A DNA stretch of 17,210 bases from Gammaproteobacteria bacterium (GTDB taxonomy: Bacteria > Pseudomonadota > Gammaproteobacteria > Steroidobacterales > Steroidobacteraceae), in assembly GCA_030039615.1 (NCBI GenBank), contig JASHVF010000160.1, positions 1-17,210 of the forward strand. Direction: 5' to 3'. This document shows positions 6,572 to 14,670 of the stretch, piece by piece; position 1 is the first letter of the stretch; each line of letters begins with the position of its first letter. The notes under the pieces are model-generated. The model searched no databases and was not told where the DNA came from. It saw nothing but the letters and a program-made list of their open reading frames with translations. Position numbers and translations under genes: made by a program.

Positions 6572-9500
6572 ATGCTCAAGTCACTGATCGCTTTCTGCCT
6601 GAGCCGTCGCGCCATCGTGGTGTTCGGTCTGCTGCTGTTCGCCGGCGCGGGGCTCATTGCCTTTCGGCAGCTCAACATCGAGGCCTATCCCAATCCAACA
6701 CCCGTGATCCTCGAGATCACCGCCCAGGCACCGGGTCTCTCGGCCGAGGAGATGGAGCGCTACTACACGCGCCCCATGGAGATCGGCCTCTACACGACTC
6801 CGGGCATCGACGTCATCCGTTCGACGTCGTTCTATGGCCTGTCCTTCGTGCGCGTGGTATTCAAGTACGGCGTCGACTTTCACTTCGCCTACAGTCAGGC
6901 CGCGATCGCGCTCCAGCAGAACGTCAATCTGCCAGGCGGCATCACGCCCTCGATCCAGCAGAACAGCACCACCGGAGAGATCTACCGCTACGAGGTGGTG
7001 GGCCCGCCCCATTTCGGCCTGACCAACCTGCGTACCGTCAACGACTGGATCGTCACCCGGCGCCTGCTCGCCATCCCCGGCATCGTGCAGATCAATCCCT
7101 GGGGTGGCCCGACCAAGCAGTTCGACGTCGACGTCGATCCGCGCAAGCTCGAGGCCTACGGAGTCACGGTACCGCAGGTGCTGACCGCACTCGGCAATTC
7201 CAACCTCAACGTCGGTGGCCGCGAGATCCGCGTCGGTCAACAGTCGATCAACATTCGCGGTGTGGGGCTGATCGACGACGGCGGCAACGACGATCTGACT
7301 CAGGGCTACCGCGTCCGGGACATTGAGGACGTGGTGCTCGCCCAGCTCAACAGCGTCCCGGTGCTGGTGCGCGACGTCGCCACGGTGTCGGTCGGCGTGC
7401 GGCCGCGGCTCGGCATCTGGGGTCACGACGAGGAGGCCGACGGGGTGGCGGGTATCGTCGTCATGAGCCGCACCGAGCAGGCTCACGACATGCTGCCCAA
7501 GGTCGAGGCCGAGATCGCCCGCATGAATCGCGACGGCAGCCTGCCGCCCGGGGTCAGGATAGTCCCGTTCTACGACCGCGGCTCACTCATCAGCGTCACG
7601 ACGCGCACCGTGTTGCACAACCTGCTGTTCGGTTGCCTGCTGGTCTTCCTCATCCAGTGGACGTTTCTCGGCGATCTGCGCAGTGCCGTCATCGTCGGCC
7701 TCAACATCCCCTTCGCGCTCTTCTTCGCGATCATCCTGCTGGTGCTGCAGGGAGAGAGCGCGAACCTGCTCTCGGTCGGAGCGGTCGATTTCGGCATCAT
7801 CGTCGACTCGGCGGTGATCCTCGTCGAGAACGTGTTCCGCAACTTCCAGGCGCCGCCCGAGGAGCGGCGTGGCCTGCTCGAGGGGCTGCGCGACGGCCGC
7901 TGGGGTCCGGACCCGACCAGCGTCGCGCAGCGCCTCGCTCCCGCGCGCGGCTGGACCGAGCGGCTGCGGCTGATACTGGTGAGCGCGCTGCAGGTGGACC
8001 GGGCTGTATTGTTCGCGGCGCTGATCACGGTGGCGGCGTTCGTGCCGCTCTTTACGATGCAGGGCGTGGAGGGTGCGATCTTCGGGCCCATGGCGCGCAC
8101 CTATGCCTACGCGCTCATGGGCGCACTGCTCGCGACTTTCACGGTGACGCCGGTGCTCGCCTCGCTGCTGTTGCCCGAGCAGCTGTCGGAAACCGAGACC
8201 CTGGTGGTGCGCGCCCTGCACCGCGTCTACAACCCGGTGCTGCGCTACGCCCTGGCACATCGGCGCACCGTGGTGGCCGCCGGACTTGGCTTTCTGGCGC
8301 TCACGGCGCTGCTCATTCCGCGGCTCGGCAGCGAGTTTCTTCCCGCCCTGGAAGAGGGCAATTTCTGGATTCGCGCCTCGATGCCGATGACGCTGTCGCT
8401 GGAGGACGGCGAGGCGGCCACGGCCAAGATGCGCGCGATCCTGCGCAGCTACCCGGAGGTCGTGACCGTGACCTCCCAGCACGGCAGGCCCGACGATGGA
8501 AGCGATGCGGCGCCGTTCTCGAACGTCGAGCTGTTCGCGGTGCTGAAGCCCCGCGAAGACTGGCCGCGAGGAGTGACCAAGGACAAGCTGACCGAGGAGA
8601 TCAACGCCGACTTCGCGCGCCAGCTGCCCGGCGTCGTCTTCAATTTCTCGCAGTACATCCAGGACAACATTCAGGAGGGCATCTCCGGGGTCAAGGCGGG
8701 CAACTCGGTCAAGATCGTCGGCCCGAATCTCGCAACCCTGACCCGACTCGCGGAACAGGTCCGCGAGGAGATGAGCCACATCCGCGGCATCACCGACCTC
8801 GGCATCTTCCCGGTGCTGGGGCAGCCTAATCTCGACGTGACCGTCGATCGCGCCAAGGCGGCGCGCTACGGCGTCAACACCGGCGACGTCAACACGGTGA
8901 TCCAGGCGGCCCTCGGCGGAGCGACCGCCACCAGCGTACTCGAGGACGACCGTCATTTTGACGTCGTGGTGCGCTACCCGGCGGGCCTGCGCGACAGCAT
9001 CGCGAGCGTGCGGGCGCTGCGCGTTCCGGTGCAGTCGGGCAACGGCGGCAGTACCTACGTGCCGCTCAGCGAGCTGGCCGCGATCAGCCTCGACACCGGC
9101 GCCGCCTGGATCTACCACGAGAGCGTACAGCGCTTCATCCCGGTCAAGTTCAGCGTTCGCGGCCGCGACCTCGGCAGCACGGTGAGTGAGGCGCAGGAGC
9201 GCATCGCGCGCAACGTCAGGCTGCCGAGCGGCTACCGGCTCATCTGGGCGGGCGAGTTCGGTCAGCTGCAGGCGGCCAAGGAGCGCCTGGCGGTCATTGT
9301 GCCCGTCAGCCTGGTGCTGATTCTCGGGCTCCTGTACGCCCTCTTCAACTCGCTGCGCGAGTGCCTGCTGACGCTCGCGGGCATTCCGTTCGCCGTCGCC
9401 GGAGGCGTGCTGGCGCTCTACGTGGCGGGACTCGACTTCAGCATCGCCGCCGCCATCGGCTTCGTGTCGCTCTTCGGGGTGTCGGTCATGAACGGCATTC

Positions 9501-9793
9501 TCATCATGACTTACTACAACCAGGCGCTGCTCGGCGGCAGCACGCCGGCGGAGGCGATGTACCACGCGGCGGCAACCCGCATGCGTCCGCTCCTGATGAC
9601 GAGTCTCTCCGCCTGCATCGGGCTCCTGCCGGCCGCCGTGTCGACCGGTATCGGCAGCGAGGTGCAGCGCCCGCTCGCGACCGTGGTCGTCGGCGGCATG
9701 CTGCTCGGGCCGATCATGCTGTTGCTGGTCGTACCCGGGTTCAAGCTGATGTTCCTCGGACGCGAGCAGCTCGCGCAGCTCCGGCACTCATGA
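6572..9793 (+). CDS. Heavy-metal-type (HME) RND efflux pump, CzcA/CusA family
   Basis: This 1073-residue proton-driven inner-membrane transporter belongs to a tripartite export complex. The N-terminal helix (MLKSLIAFCLSRRAIVV...) is followed by the characteristic QLNIEAYPNPTPV and APGLSAEEMERYYTRPMEI of HME pumps, so 6572 is the true start; 20 upstream codons open in frame overlap the adaptor gene. Two RND repeats are seen, each with a large periplasmic loop. Transmembrane segment 4 reads DFGIIVDSAVILVENV, giving Asp406, Asp412 and Glu419 at the spacing required in CzcA for proton/cation transport, with Ser in place of the common Gly after the second Asp. The cytoplasmic stretch after TM4 (about 426-468, with RDGRWGPDPTS) seems longer than in CzcA. 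I do not see the methionine trio expected for Cu/Ag export in CusA, so the substrate is undetermined (divalent metals or organic compounds). Its stop overlaps the next start (ATGA). Confidence 0.93.
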   Translation: MLKSLIAFCLSRRAIVVFGLLLFAGAGLIAFRQLNIEAYPNPTPVILEITAQAPGLSAEEMERYYTRPMEIGLYTTPGIDVIRSTSFYGLSFVRVVFKYGVDFHFAYSQAAIALQQNVNLPGGITPSIQQNSTTGEIYRYEVVGPPHFGLTNLRTVNDWIVTRRLLAIPGIVQINPWGGPTKQFDVDVDPRKLEAYGVTVPQVLTALGNSNLNVGGREIRVGQQSINIRGVGLIDDGGNDDLTQGYRVRDIEDVVLAQLNSVPVLVRDVATVSVGVRPRLGIWGHDEEADGVAGIVVMSRTEQAHDMLPKVEAEIARMNRDGSLPPGVRIVPFYDRGSLISVTTRTVLHNLLFGCLLVFLIQWTFLGDLRSAVIVGLNIPFALFFAIILLVLQGESANLLSVGAVDFGIIVDSAVILVENVFRNFQAPPEERRGLLEGLRDGRWGPDPTSVAQRLAPARGWTERLRLILVSALQVDRAVLFAALITVAAFVPLFTMQGVEGAIFGPMARTYAYALMGALLATFTVTPVLASLLLPEQLSETETLVVRALHRVYNPVLRYALAHRRTVVAAGLGFLALTALLIPRLGSEFLPALEEGNFWIRASMPMTLSLEDGEAATAKMRAILRSYPEVVTVTSQHGRPDDGSDAAPFSNVELFAVLKPREDWPRGVTKDKLTEEINADFARQLPGVVFNFSQYIQDNIQEGISGVKAGNSVKIVGPNLATLTRLAEQVREEMSHIRGITDLGIFPVLGQPNLDVTVDRAKAARYGVNTGDVNTVIQAALGGATATSVLEDDRHFDVVVRYPAGLRDSIASVRALRVPVQSGNGGSTYVPLSELAAISLDTGAAWIYHESVQRFIPVKFSVRGRDLGSTVSEAQERIARNVRLPSGYRLIWAGEFGQLQAAKERLAVIVPVSLVLILGLLYALFNSLRECLLTLAGIPFAVAGGVLALYVAGLDFSIAAAIGFVSLFGVSVMNGILIMTYYNQALLGGSTPAEAMYHAAATRMRPLLMTSLSACIGLLPAAVSTGIGSEVQRPLATVVVGGMLLGPIMLLLVVPGFKLMFLGREQLAQLRHS

Positions 9794-11268
9794 GCGCGCA
9801 CTCCACCAAGCGCTGGTTGCTCGCCGCGGCACTCGGGGCGATCGTCGGCGGCTGCGTCGTCGGTCCCGACTTCAAGCGCCCCCCGGCTCCCGCGGTCAGC
9901 GCCTATACCCCCGCGCCGGTCGCGGGCACTGCGGCGACGCCGAACGTGCCCGGAGGTGAGGCGCAGCGCCTCCTCGCCGGCGCTGACATTCCGGGCGACT
10001 GGTGGACACTGTTTCACTCGGCGGCGCTGAGCGCCCTGGTCGAGCAGGCACTCGCGAACAACAACGACCTCAAAGCGGCGCAGGCGGCACTCGGCGTCGC
10101 CCGCGAGAACGTCCTCGCCCAACGGGGCGCCTACTATCCGCAGGTCTCGGCCGGCCTCGCCGCCACGCGCGCCAAGACCTCGGCGCAGCTGTCCCCTACG
10201 CCGAGCTCGGGCGCCTTGTACTACAGCCTCTATACGCCCCAGGTCAGCGTGTCCTACGCGCCAGACGTGTTCGGGCTGAACCGGCGCACCGTCGAGATGC
10301 TGCAAGCGCAGCAACATCAGGCGGGTTTCGAGCTGGACGCCGCTCACATCACCTTGAGCGCCAATGTGGTCAGCGCGGCGATTCAGGAGGCCTCGCTGCG
10401 CGCGCAGCTGCAGGCCACGCGGGCGCTGATCGACATCAATTCACAGACACTCGAGGTGCTGCGCCAGCAGTTCGCGCACGGCTATGCGAGCCGGCTCGAC
10501 GTCGCCGCCCAGGAGGCGCAACTCGCCCAGATCAGCGCCACGCTGCCGCCGTTGGCGAAGCAACTGGCGCAGCAACGCGACCTGCTCGCGGTACTGGCGG
10601 GCGCCTTTCCGAGCGAGGGGCCGAAGGACGAATTCGAGCTTGCGCAGCTGCAATTGCCGGCGGACCTGCCGCTCAGTCTCCCCTCGAAGCTCGTCGAGCA
10701 GCGCCCGGACGTGCGCCAGGCCGAGGAGAACCTGCACGCCGCGTGCGCCGCGATTGGCATCGCGGTGGCCAATCGGCTCCCGAACCTCACGCTGAGTGCT
10801 GACCTCGGCAGCTCCGCATTGAGCCTGAGTCAGCTCTTCTCCGGCAGCACCGGGTTCTGGGACGTGAGCGCCGCTGCGACGCAACCCATCTTCCAGGGCG
10901 GCGCGCTGCTGCACAAGGAGCGCGCGGCGCGCGCGGCCTACGAGCAGGCCGCGCAGAGCTACCGGAGCACGGTACTGACGGCGTTCCAGAACGTCGCCGA
11001 TGCGCTCGCGGCGCTCACCCAGGACGCCGAGGCTCTGAAAGCCGCCTCGGCCGCCGAGCAATCCGCGGCCGTCACGCTCGAGCTCACCCGCAAGCAACAG
11101 CAAGGCGGCTACACAAATAACCTGGCGCTGCTCAGCGCCGAGCAGGCCTATCAGCAGTCGCTCCTCGCGCTCGTTCAGGCCCAGGCAAATCGCTACGCCG
11201 ACACTGCAGCGCTCTTCCTCGCCCTCGGAGGTGGCTGGTGGAATCGTCCCGAACTGACCGCAGGCTAG
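9790..11268 (+). CDS. Outer-membrane efflux lipoprotein, NodT/OprM-type outer-membrane factor
   Basis: This 492-residue trimeric channel protein completes the tripartite pump. Residues 1-22 are a lipoprotein signal (basic KR, hydrophobic LLAAALGAIVGGC, Cys22) followed by the family hallmark VVGPDFKRPPAP. WWTLFHSAALSALVEQALANN (about 72-92) marks the start of the first outer-membrane efflux repeat. A second repeat starts near LPLSLPSKLVEQRPDVRQAE (about 295-315), where LVEQRPDVRQAE is the strongly conserved OMF signature. Both helical/beta repeats look complete, and the length is normal for the NodT family. The start codon overlaps the pump stop by four bases (ATGA), so translation is coupled. 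The operon ends about 120 bases further on at an intrinsic terminator. Confidence 0.95.
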   Translation: MSAHSTKRWLLAAALGAIVGGCVVGPDFKRPPAPAVSAYTPAPVAGTAATPNVPGGEAQRLLAGADIPGDWWTLFHSAALSALVEQALANNNDLKAAQAALGVARENVLAQRGAYYPQVSAGLAATRAKTSAQLSPTPSSGALYYSLYTPQVSVSYAPDVFGLNRRTVEMLQAQQHQAGFELDAAHITLSANVVSAAIQEASLRAQLQATRALIDINSQTLEVLRQQFAHGYASRLDVAAQEAQLAQISATLPPLAKQLAQQRDLLAVLAGAFPSEGPKDEFELAQLQLPADLPLSLPSKLVEQRPDVRQAEENLHAACAAIGIAVANRLPNLTLSADLGSSALSLSQLFSGSTGFWDVSAAATQPIFQGGALLHKERAARAAYEQAAQSYRSTVLTAFQNVADALAALTQDAEALKAASAAEQSAAVTLELTRKQQQGGYTNNLALLSAEQAYQQSLLALVQAQANRYADTAALFLALGGGWWNRPELTAG

Positions 11269-11387
11269 CCGCCGCGGCCCGCCGTCTTGAAGACGAGTGA
11301 AAAACTCCCAGCGTTTGCCGGGACTGTGACTCTCGCGGCGCACAGTCCACGCGGCTAGGGTCGCGCCCGTAGTTATCCTCACATTGC

Positions 11388-11421
11388 GACCGAGGTGCAC
11401 CCGCCTCGGTCTCTTTTTTTT
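11388..11421 (+). terminator. Intrinsic terminator of the efflux operon
   Basis: GACCGAGG (11388-11395) and CCTCGGTC (11404-11411) form a perfect 8-bp stem with an 8-base loop, followed by TC and eight T residues to 11421. The polarity serves the + strand operon. It lies 119 bases after the outer-membrane-factor stop and just before the stop of the convergent regulator gene. Confidence 0.9.
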
Positions 11422-11424
11422 CGG

Positions 11425-12063
11425 CTAGATGACGTTGCGACGTTGTGCCAGCAGCACCAGCTCGACGTCGCTAGTGATCGCAAGCTTCTGCTTGATGAGC
11501 GACTGATAGTTGGCGACTGTCTTGGTGCTGAGGCTCAAAAGCGACGCAATCGAGGCAATCGTCTGCCCGCGCGCAATCAGCCGGAACACCTCGAACTCAC
11601 GCGTGCTGAGCGATGTCAACGGATCGCCCTCGCCACTTACCTTGAGGACCGCGAGAGCCTGGGCTATGTCCGGACTGAGCGCGATTCTGCCCGCCATCAC
11701 GTCTGCAACCGCGGCGACCAGTACCTCAGGGGCGCTGCTCTTGGTGACATAGCCCCGGGCTCCGAGTTGTATCGCCCGCTCCGCGAGCAATGCATCCTCG
11801 TGCATGCTGAACACCAGGATTCTCGTAGCCGGTTGGCGGGCGGCCATCTTCCGCACCAACTCCATGCCACTCGCTCCCGGCAGGGACAGATCGAGAATCA
11901 CGACCTCCGGCTGATGCTCGACGAACAGCGCATACGCCGTCTCGGAGTCCGTGGCCTCCGCAACGACCTGATAGTTGGTCTGCTGGCCAAGCAGTCGCCG
12001 GAAGCCTGCTCTGACGATGGCGTGATCATCAACCAGCAGGATGCGGGTCACGGCCTCGGGCAT
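11425..12063 (-). CDS. NarL/FixJ-family response regulator
   Basis: This 212-residue two-component regulator has a receiver domain with Asp12/Asp13, phosphoacceptor Asp58 (VVILDLSLPG), Ser in the VFSMHED switch position and Lys in GYVTKSSAPE. The C-terminal LuxR-type helix-turn-helix (about 148-205) reads LSTREFEVFRLIARGQTIAS followed by LSLSTKTVANYQSLIKQKL, which is the standard four-helix DNA-binding unit. The overall pattern resembles UvrY/UhpA/NarL proteins of this size. Its ATG follows directly on the TAG of the sensor kinase gene, with AGGAGG eight bases upstream inside the kinase coding end, so the two form one operon. Target genes are not evident; the divergently placed adhesin-E-like gene at 13747 is a candidate by position only. 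Confidence 0.93.
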   Translation of the reverse strand: MPEAVTRILLVDDHAIVRAGFRRLLGQQTNYQVVAEATDSETAYALFVEHQPEVVILDLSLPGASGMELVRKMAARQPATRILVFSMHEDALLAERAIQLGARGYVTKSSAPEVLVAAVADVMAGRIALSPDIAQALAVLKVSGEGDPLTSLSTREFEVFRLIARGQTIASIASLLSLSTKTVANYQSLIKQKLAITSDVELVLLAQRRNVI

Positions 12064-13515
12064 CTACAGACCCTCCTGCTTCCGGTCGCCCGACACGCGG
12101 ACTTCGATCCGCGTACCCTGACCCGGTGCCGAGACTATGGAGCACGAGCCGCCCAAGGCCCGCGTGCGCTCGCGAATTCCGGTCAACCCCAAACCATGAC
12201 CTGCAGCCGACTGGAGAAAGCCCGCACCGTCGTCCGCTACCGTGAGCCGGACGCTGCTGGCTGCCGAGCCGCTCGCCGGGTGGCCGGCCGCAGTCTGCAC
12301 CTCGAGTCCGATTGATACATTCAGCGCGTTCGCGTGAACGGCGATGTTGGCGAGGGACTCCTGCACCACGCGGTATATCGTCACCCCCAACTCCTCATCC
12401 ACAGCCGCCAGCTCGCCCTGCAGGTTCAATTCGCACCTGACCTGCGGACAGCGCTGTCTGAACGCTGCAACCTGTTCGCGCACCCCTCCTTCGAGCCCGA
12501 GTCCCTCCAGGTAGGCGGGTCGGATACGCCGCAGCATGCTTCGGACTCCGTGCTTGATCTGCGCGGCAGTCTGTACGATCGCCTCGGCACTCTCCTGCAC
12601 CTCCTCGCCCCCGCGACTCTTGATGGTCACGGCGTCCGCGTGAATGGCGCTGATGCATTGGGCAATCTCGTCGTGCAGCTCGTGGGCGAGATGCCGTCGC
12701 TCCTTCTCCTGCGTATTGAGGATCTCGCGTGTCAGCCGCTGGTTCTCGCTCAGGCTGCGCTCGAGCGTCTCGGCCATGTGATTGAACCCGATCCCGACCC
12801 GCGTGAGCTCCGGCAGCTGGAAGCGCGGCAGGCGCACCGTCAGGTCCCACTCTCTTACTCTCTCCAGAGCCTCGAGAATCTGATCGATCGGCCGCAGTGC
12901 CCCGGACACGGACCACCACACGCAGGCATTGACGACCACGAAGAAACCGGCCAGCAACGCCAGCAGTCCGCGCGAGGTGCTCCACGTCTCCTCGATCTCG
13001 TAGGTCGGATCCGGTGCCATGACGAGATAGCCGACGGTAGCGCCGTTGAATGACACCAGGCGCGTATCAGTCGCCGCGGGCAGGGAAGTCAGGCGCACGA
13101 GCGAGGTAAACCAGCGCGGCGCGGTCGGTCGACGGTCGGCGCTGTCCTCATTGCTGTCAAGAAGCGCTCCACGGCTGTCGTAGAACCGGATTACGACGTG
13201 GCGTGTGGCGTGCAGCTCGCGCAGCTGGAACAGCGGCACTACGTAGCCGTGGGCAGCCCAGCGGTCCTTGAGCACGTCGAGCTGCGCGTCGAGGAAGTGG
13301 CCGGTCAGCGCAAGCGTTGAACGCACCTCGTCACGCACGTCGTCGCGCGCCTTGGAAATCACGTAGATGCCGTCCACGATCGTCAACATCACCAGCAGCG
13401 CCGTGATGATCAGACAGATCCGCAGCTTGAGCGTCATGTTGAGCCAGCGCCGGGATCCCACGCCCCGCCGGCTCGTGGCCGGCGACACGTGCTGCAATAC
13501 GAGTTGCGCGTTCAT
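12064..13515 (-). CDS. HisKA_3-type sensor histidine kinase (NarX/UhpB-like class) with HAMP domain
   Basis: This 483-residue inner-membrane kinase is the cognate of the adjacent NarL-type regulator. A first transmembrane helix lies at about 32-54 (ICLIITALLVMLTIVDGIYV). A periplasmic region of about 120 residues follows, then a second helix at about 184-205 (LLALLAGFFVVVNACVWW). A HAMP segment (RPIDQILEALERVREWD) leads to the dimerisation domain with His281 in EKERRHLAHELHDEIAQ. The ATPase domain has YRVVQESLANIAVHANA (Asn390), VADDGAGF (Asp428) and GHGLGLTGIRERT. All catalytic motifs are present. I selected ATG at 13515 because AGGGGAG precedes it at good spacing; the frame is open to 13635 and another Met at 13437 is possible but has a weaker ribosome site. 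The periplasmic sensor does not match a domain I can name. Confidence 0.9.
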   Translation of the reverse strand: MNAQLVLQHVSPATSRRGVGSRRWLNMTLKLRICLIITALLVMLTIVDGIYVISKARDDVRDEVRSTLALTGHFLDAQLDVLKDRWAAHGYVVPLFQLRELHATRHVVIRFYDSRGALLDSNEDSADRRPTAPRWFTSLVRLTSLPAATDTRLVSFNGATVGYLVMAPDPTYEIEETWSTSRGLLALLAGFFVVVNACVWWSVSGALRPIDQILEALERVREWDLTVRLPRFQLPELTRVGIGFNHMAETLERSLSENQRLTREILNTQEKERRHLAHELHDEIAQCISAIHADAVTIKSRGGEEVQESAEAIVQTAAQIKHGVRSMLRRIRPAYLEGLGLEGGVREQVAAFRQRCPQVRCELNLQGELAAVDEELGVTIYRVVQESLANIAVHANALNVSIGLEVQTAAGHPASGSAASSVRLTVADDGAGFLQSAAGHGLGLTGIRERTRALGGSCSIVSAPGQGTRIEVRVSGDRKQEGL

Positions 13516-13591
13516 GCTTCTCCCCTGGGCCGCCTGACCGCGAGCTGAGAGTTCGCCGCCAGGCATTCTCCACCAGGCCCTCCGCGATCGG

Positions 13592-13673
13592 GCGGGAATG
13601 CGTCCCGCTCGCGCCCGGGAGATTTTCCCGACCACGGTTCAGCGTGTGAGCTTCTCCCGCATCCCTCGGGAGA
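13592..13673. promoter_or_regulatory. Three successive CGGGA/TCCCG-type inverted repeats upstream of the kinase-regulator operon
   Basis: Three short palindromes share the same core: GCGGGA/TCCCGC (13592-13608), CGGGA/TCCCG (13616-13630) and TCTCCCG/CGGGAGA (13653-13673). They sit 77-158 bases upstream of the kinase ATG, in the 231-base region between it and the divergent gene at 13747. No T-tract follows on either strand. They may be operators or hairpins in the kinase leader. High GC content makes single short palindromes cheap; the shared core is the point of note. Confidence 0.35.
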
Positions 13674-13746
13674 GCCACTCTTTCGTTTCCAGGCCAGTTC
13701 ACTAGCTTGCACGGCTGAGCCTCATCCGCAACGCCAGCAAGCCATC

Positions 13747-14160
13747 GTGCGTCGAGAGACAGTGAGGTTGGTGGAAGGAGTGACGTGCGCGGTGTGCGTC
13801 GGCGTCGCGTTACTGATCTGCGTCCGGCTGGCGGGTAGAAACGGCACCGGCGCACCACCGTCCTTCGAGAGCTCGTCATGGCGCTGGATCGGCGCGCGAC
13901 CAGGTCTGAACATCTATTACGCGGCGCGGTCGTCCGCGGACAACGGCTCGGTCTCTGTGTGGGTCGACCGCCGGTTCTTCGGCAGCCAGGCGAGCGTCAA
14001 CAAGGATCTCGTTGAGGTCTGGGAAGTCGACTGTGCCAGGCAGCGCGTCCGCCCTGCGGTTGCCTCCGAGCCGTCCTGGGGCTCCTCGCGAGCCGTCGCG
14101 CCCGCCGGGCGACTGCTGCAGTGGGTCTGCGCGGATATCGATCGCCGCGCCTCACGGTAG
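13747..14160 (+). CDS. Small membrane-anchored protein with surface-adhesin-E-like domain
   Basis: This 137-residue protein has an N-terminal hydrophobic helix (about 12-28, GVTCAVCVGVALLICVRLAG) acting as signal anchor or uncleaved signal, then an exported domain. The domain pattern is W-x-W-I-G about residue 46, a Y-Y/A-x-S segment (NIYYAARSSADNGSVSVWV), an EVDCARQR-V segment near 114, and a terminal LLQWVCAD. This W...Y...S...V-W-V...D-C...W-x-C layout resembles the surface-adhesin protein E domain found in small proteobacterial exported proteins; the two Cys could form a disulfide. I am only moderately sure of the match. GTG at 13747 is the start given; GTG at 13792 has a better AAGGAG upstream and would leave a shorter leader. 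It is divergent from the two-component operon and convergent with the EF-hand gene. Confidence 0.6.
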   Translation: MRRETVRLVEGVTCAVCVGVALLICVRLAGRNGTGAPPSFESSSWRWIGARPGLNIYYAARSSADNGSVSVWVDRRFFGSQASVNKDLVEVWEVDCARQRVRPAVASEPSWGSSRAVAPAGRLLQWVCADIDRRASR

Positions 14161-14181
14161 AGATCAGAGCAATCTCAGGCT

Positions 14182-14598
14182 CTAGTTGATCAGACGAACC
14201 AGCGCCTTGCCGGGTCGCGATTGCAGCTCGGCAGCACTCAGCGTGCCGTCGTGATCGGCGTCGGCTTGCTTGAAGAGCTTCTCCACCAGCGCGAGGTACT
14301 CGTCTTTTGAGAGCGTACCGTCGTGATCCGTGTCCGCCGCCTTGAACGCCTTCGGTCCGAGGACTCCCTTGACCTCGCTCGCCTCGAGCGTCGAGTCCCC
14401 ATCCTTGTTCAGCCGGTCGAAATGAGCCGCGGCCGCTGCCTTTACTTCGTTCAGATCGAGAGTCTTGTCGTTGTCGGAATCGTATTTCGAAACCACGTCG
14501 GTCGCGGAAGGTGGATCGGCGAGCGTCAGCTGCGGCAGACCTTCGGCCGCCAGCCCAGACAGAATTCCGACAATCACGGGGGGTAATCGGGCGGACAT
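14182..14598 (-). CDS. Exported four-EF-hand calcium-binding protein
   Basis: This 138-residue protein has a signal-peptide-like start (MSARLPPVIVGILSGLAAEG, probable cleavage near Ala27) followed by four EF-hand loops. Loop 1 runs from Asp40 to Glu51 (DSDNDKTLDLNE), loop 2 from Asn64 to Glu75 (NKDGDSTLEASE), loop 3 from Asp89 to Glu100 (DTDHDGTLSKDE) and loop 4 from Asp113 to Glu124 (DADHDGTLSAAE). All have acidic residues at positions 1, 3, 5 and 12, except Asn at position 1 of loop 2 and Lys for Gly at position 6 of loop 1. Loops 3 and 4 look the most canonical. GGAG lies five bases before the ATG. Such proteins are common in proteobacteria as periplasmic calcium buffers or sensors, but the partner is unknown. 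It ends 21 bases from the stop of the convergent adhesin-E-like gene. Confidence 0.88.
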   Translation of the reverse strand: MSARLPPVIVGILSGLAAEGLPQLTLADPPSATDVVSKYDSDNDKTLDLNEVKAAAAAHFDRLNKDGDSTLEASEVKGVLGPKAFKAADTDHDGTLSKDEYLALVEKLFKQADADHDGTLSAAELQSRPGKALVRLIN

Positions 14599-14670
14599 GA
14601 TGGCTCCATGGAATGGTAGAGCTTCTGAGTATCAGCGCAATTCCGGCCGACGCCAACCCCCCATCCTGGT

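Noticed and set aside
7583..9787. 734-codon open frame antisense to the RND pump
   Set aside because: His/Arg/Asp-rich translation typical of the antisense frame of a GC-rich gene; the + strand frame is an unmistakable RND pump.
12334..13053. 239-codon + strand frame opposite the HisKA_3 kinase
   Set aside because: Shadow frame of the kinase gene; no motif or ribosome site.
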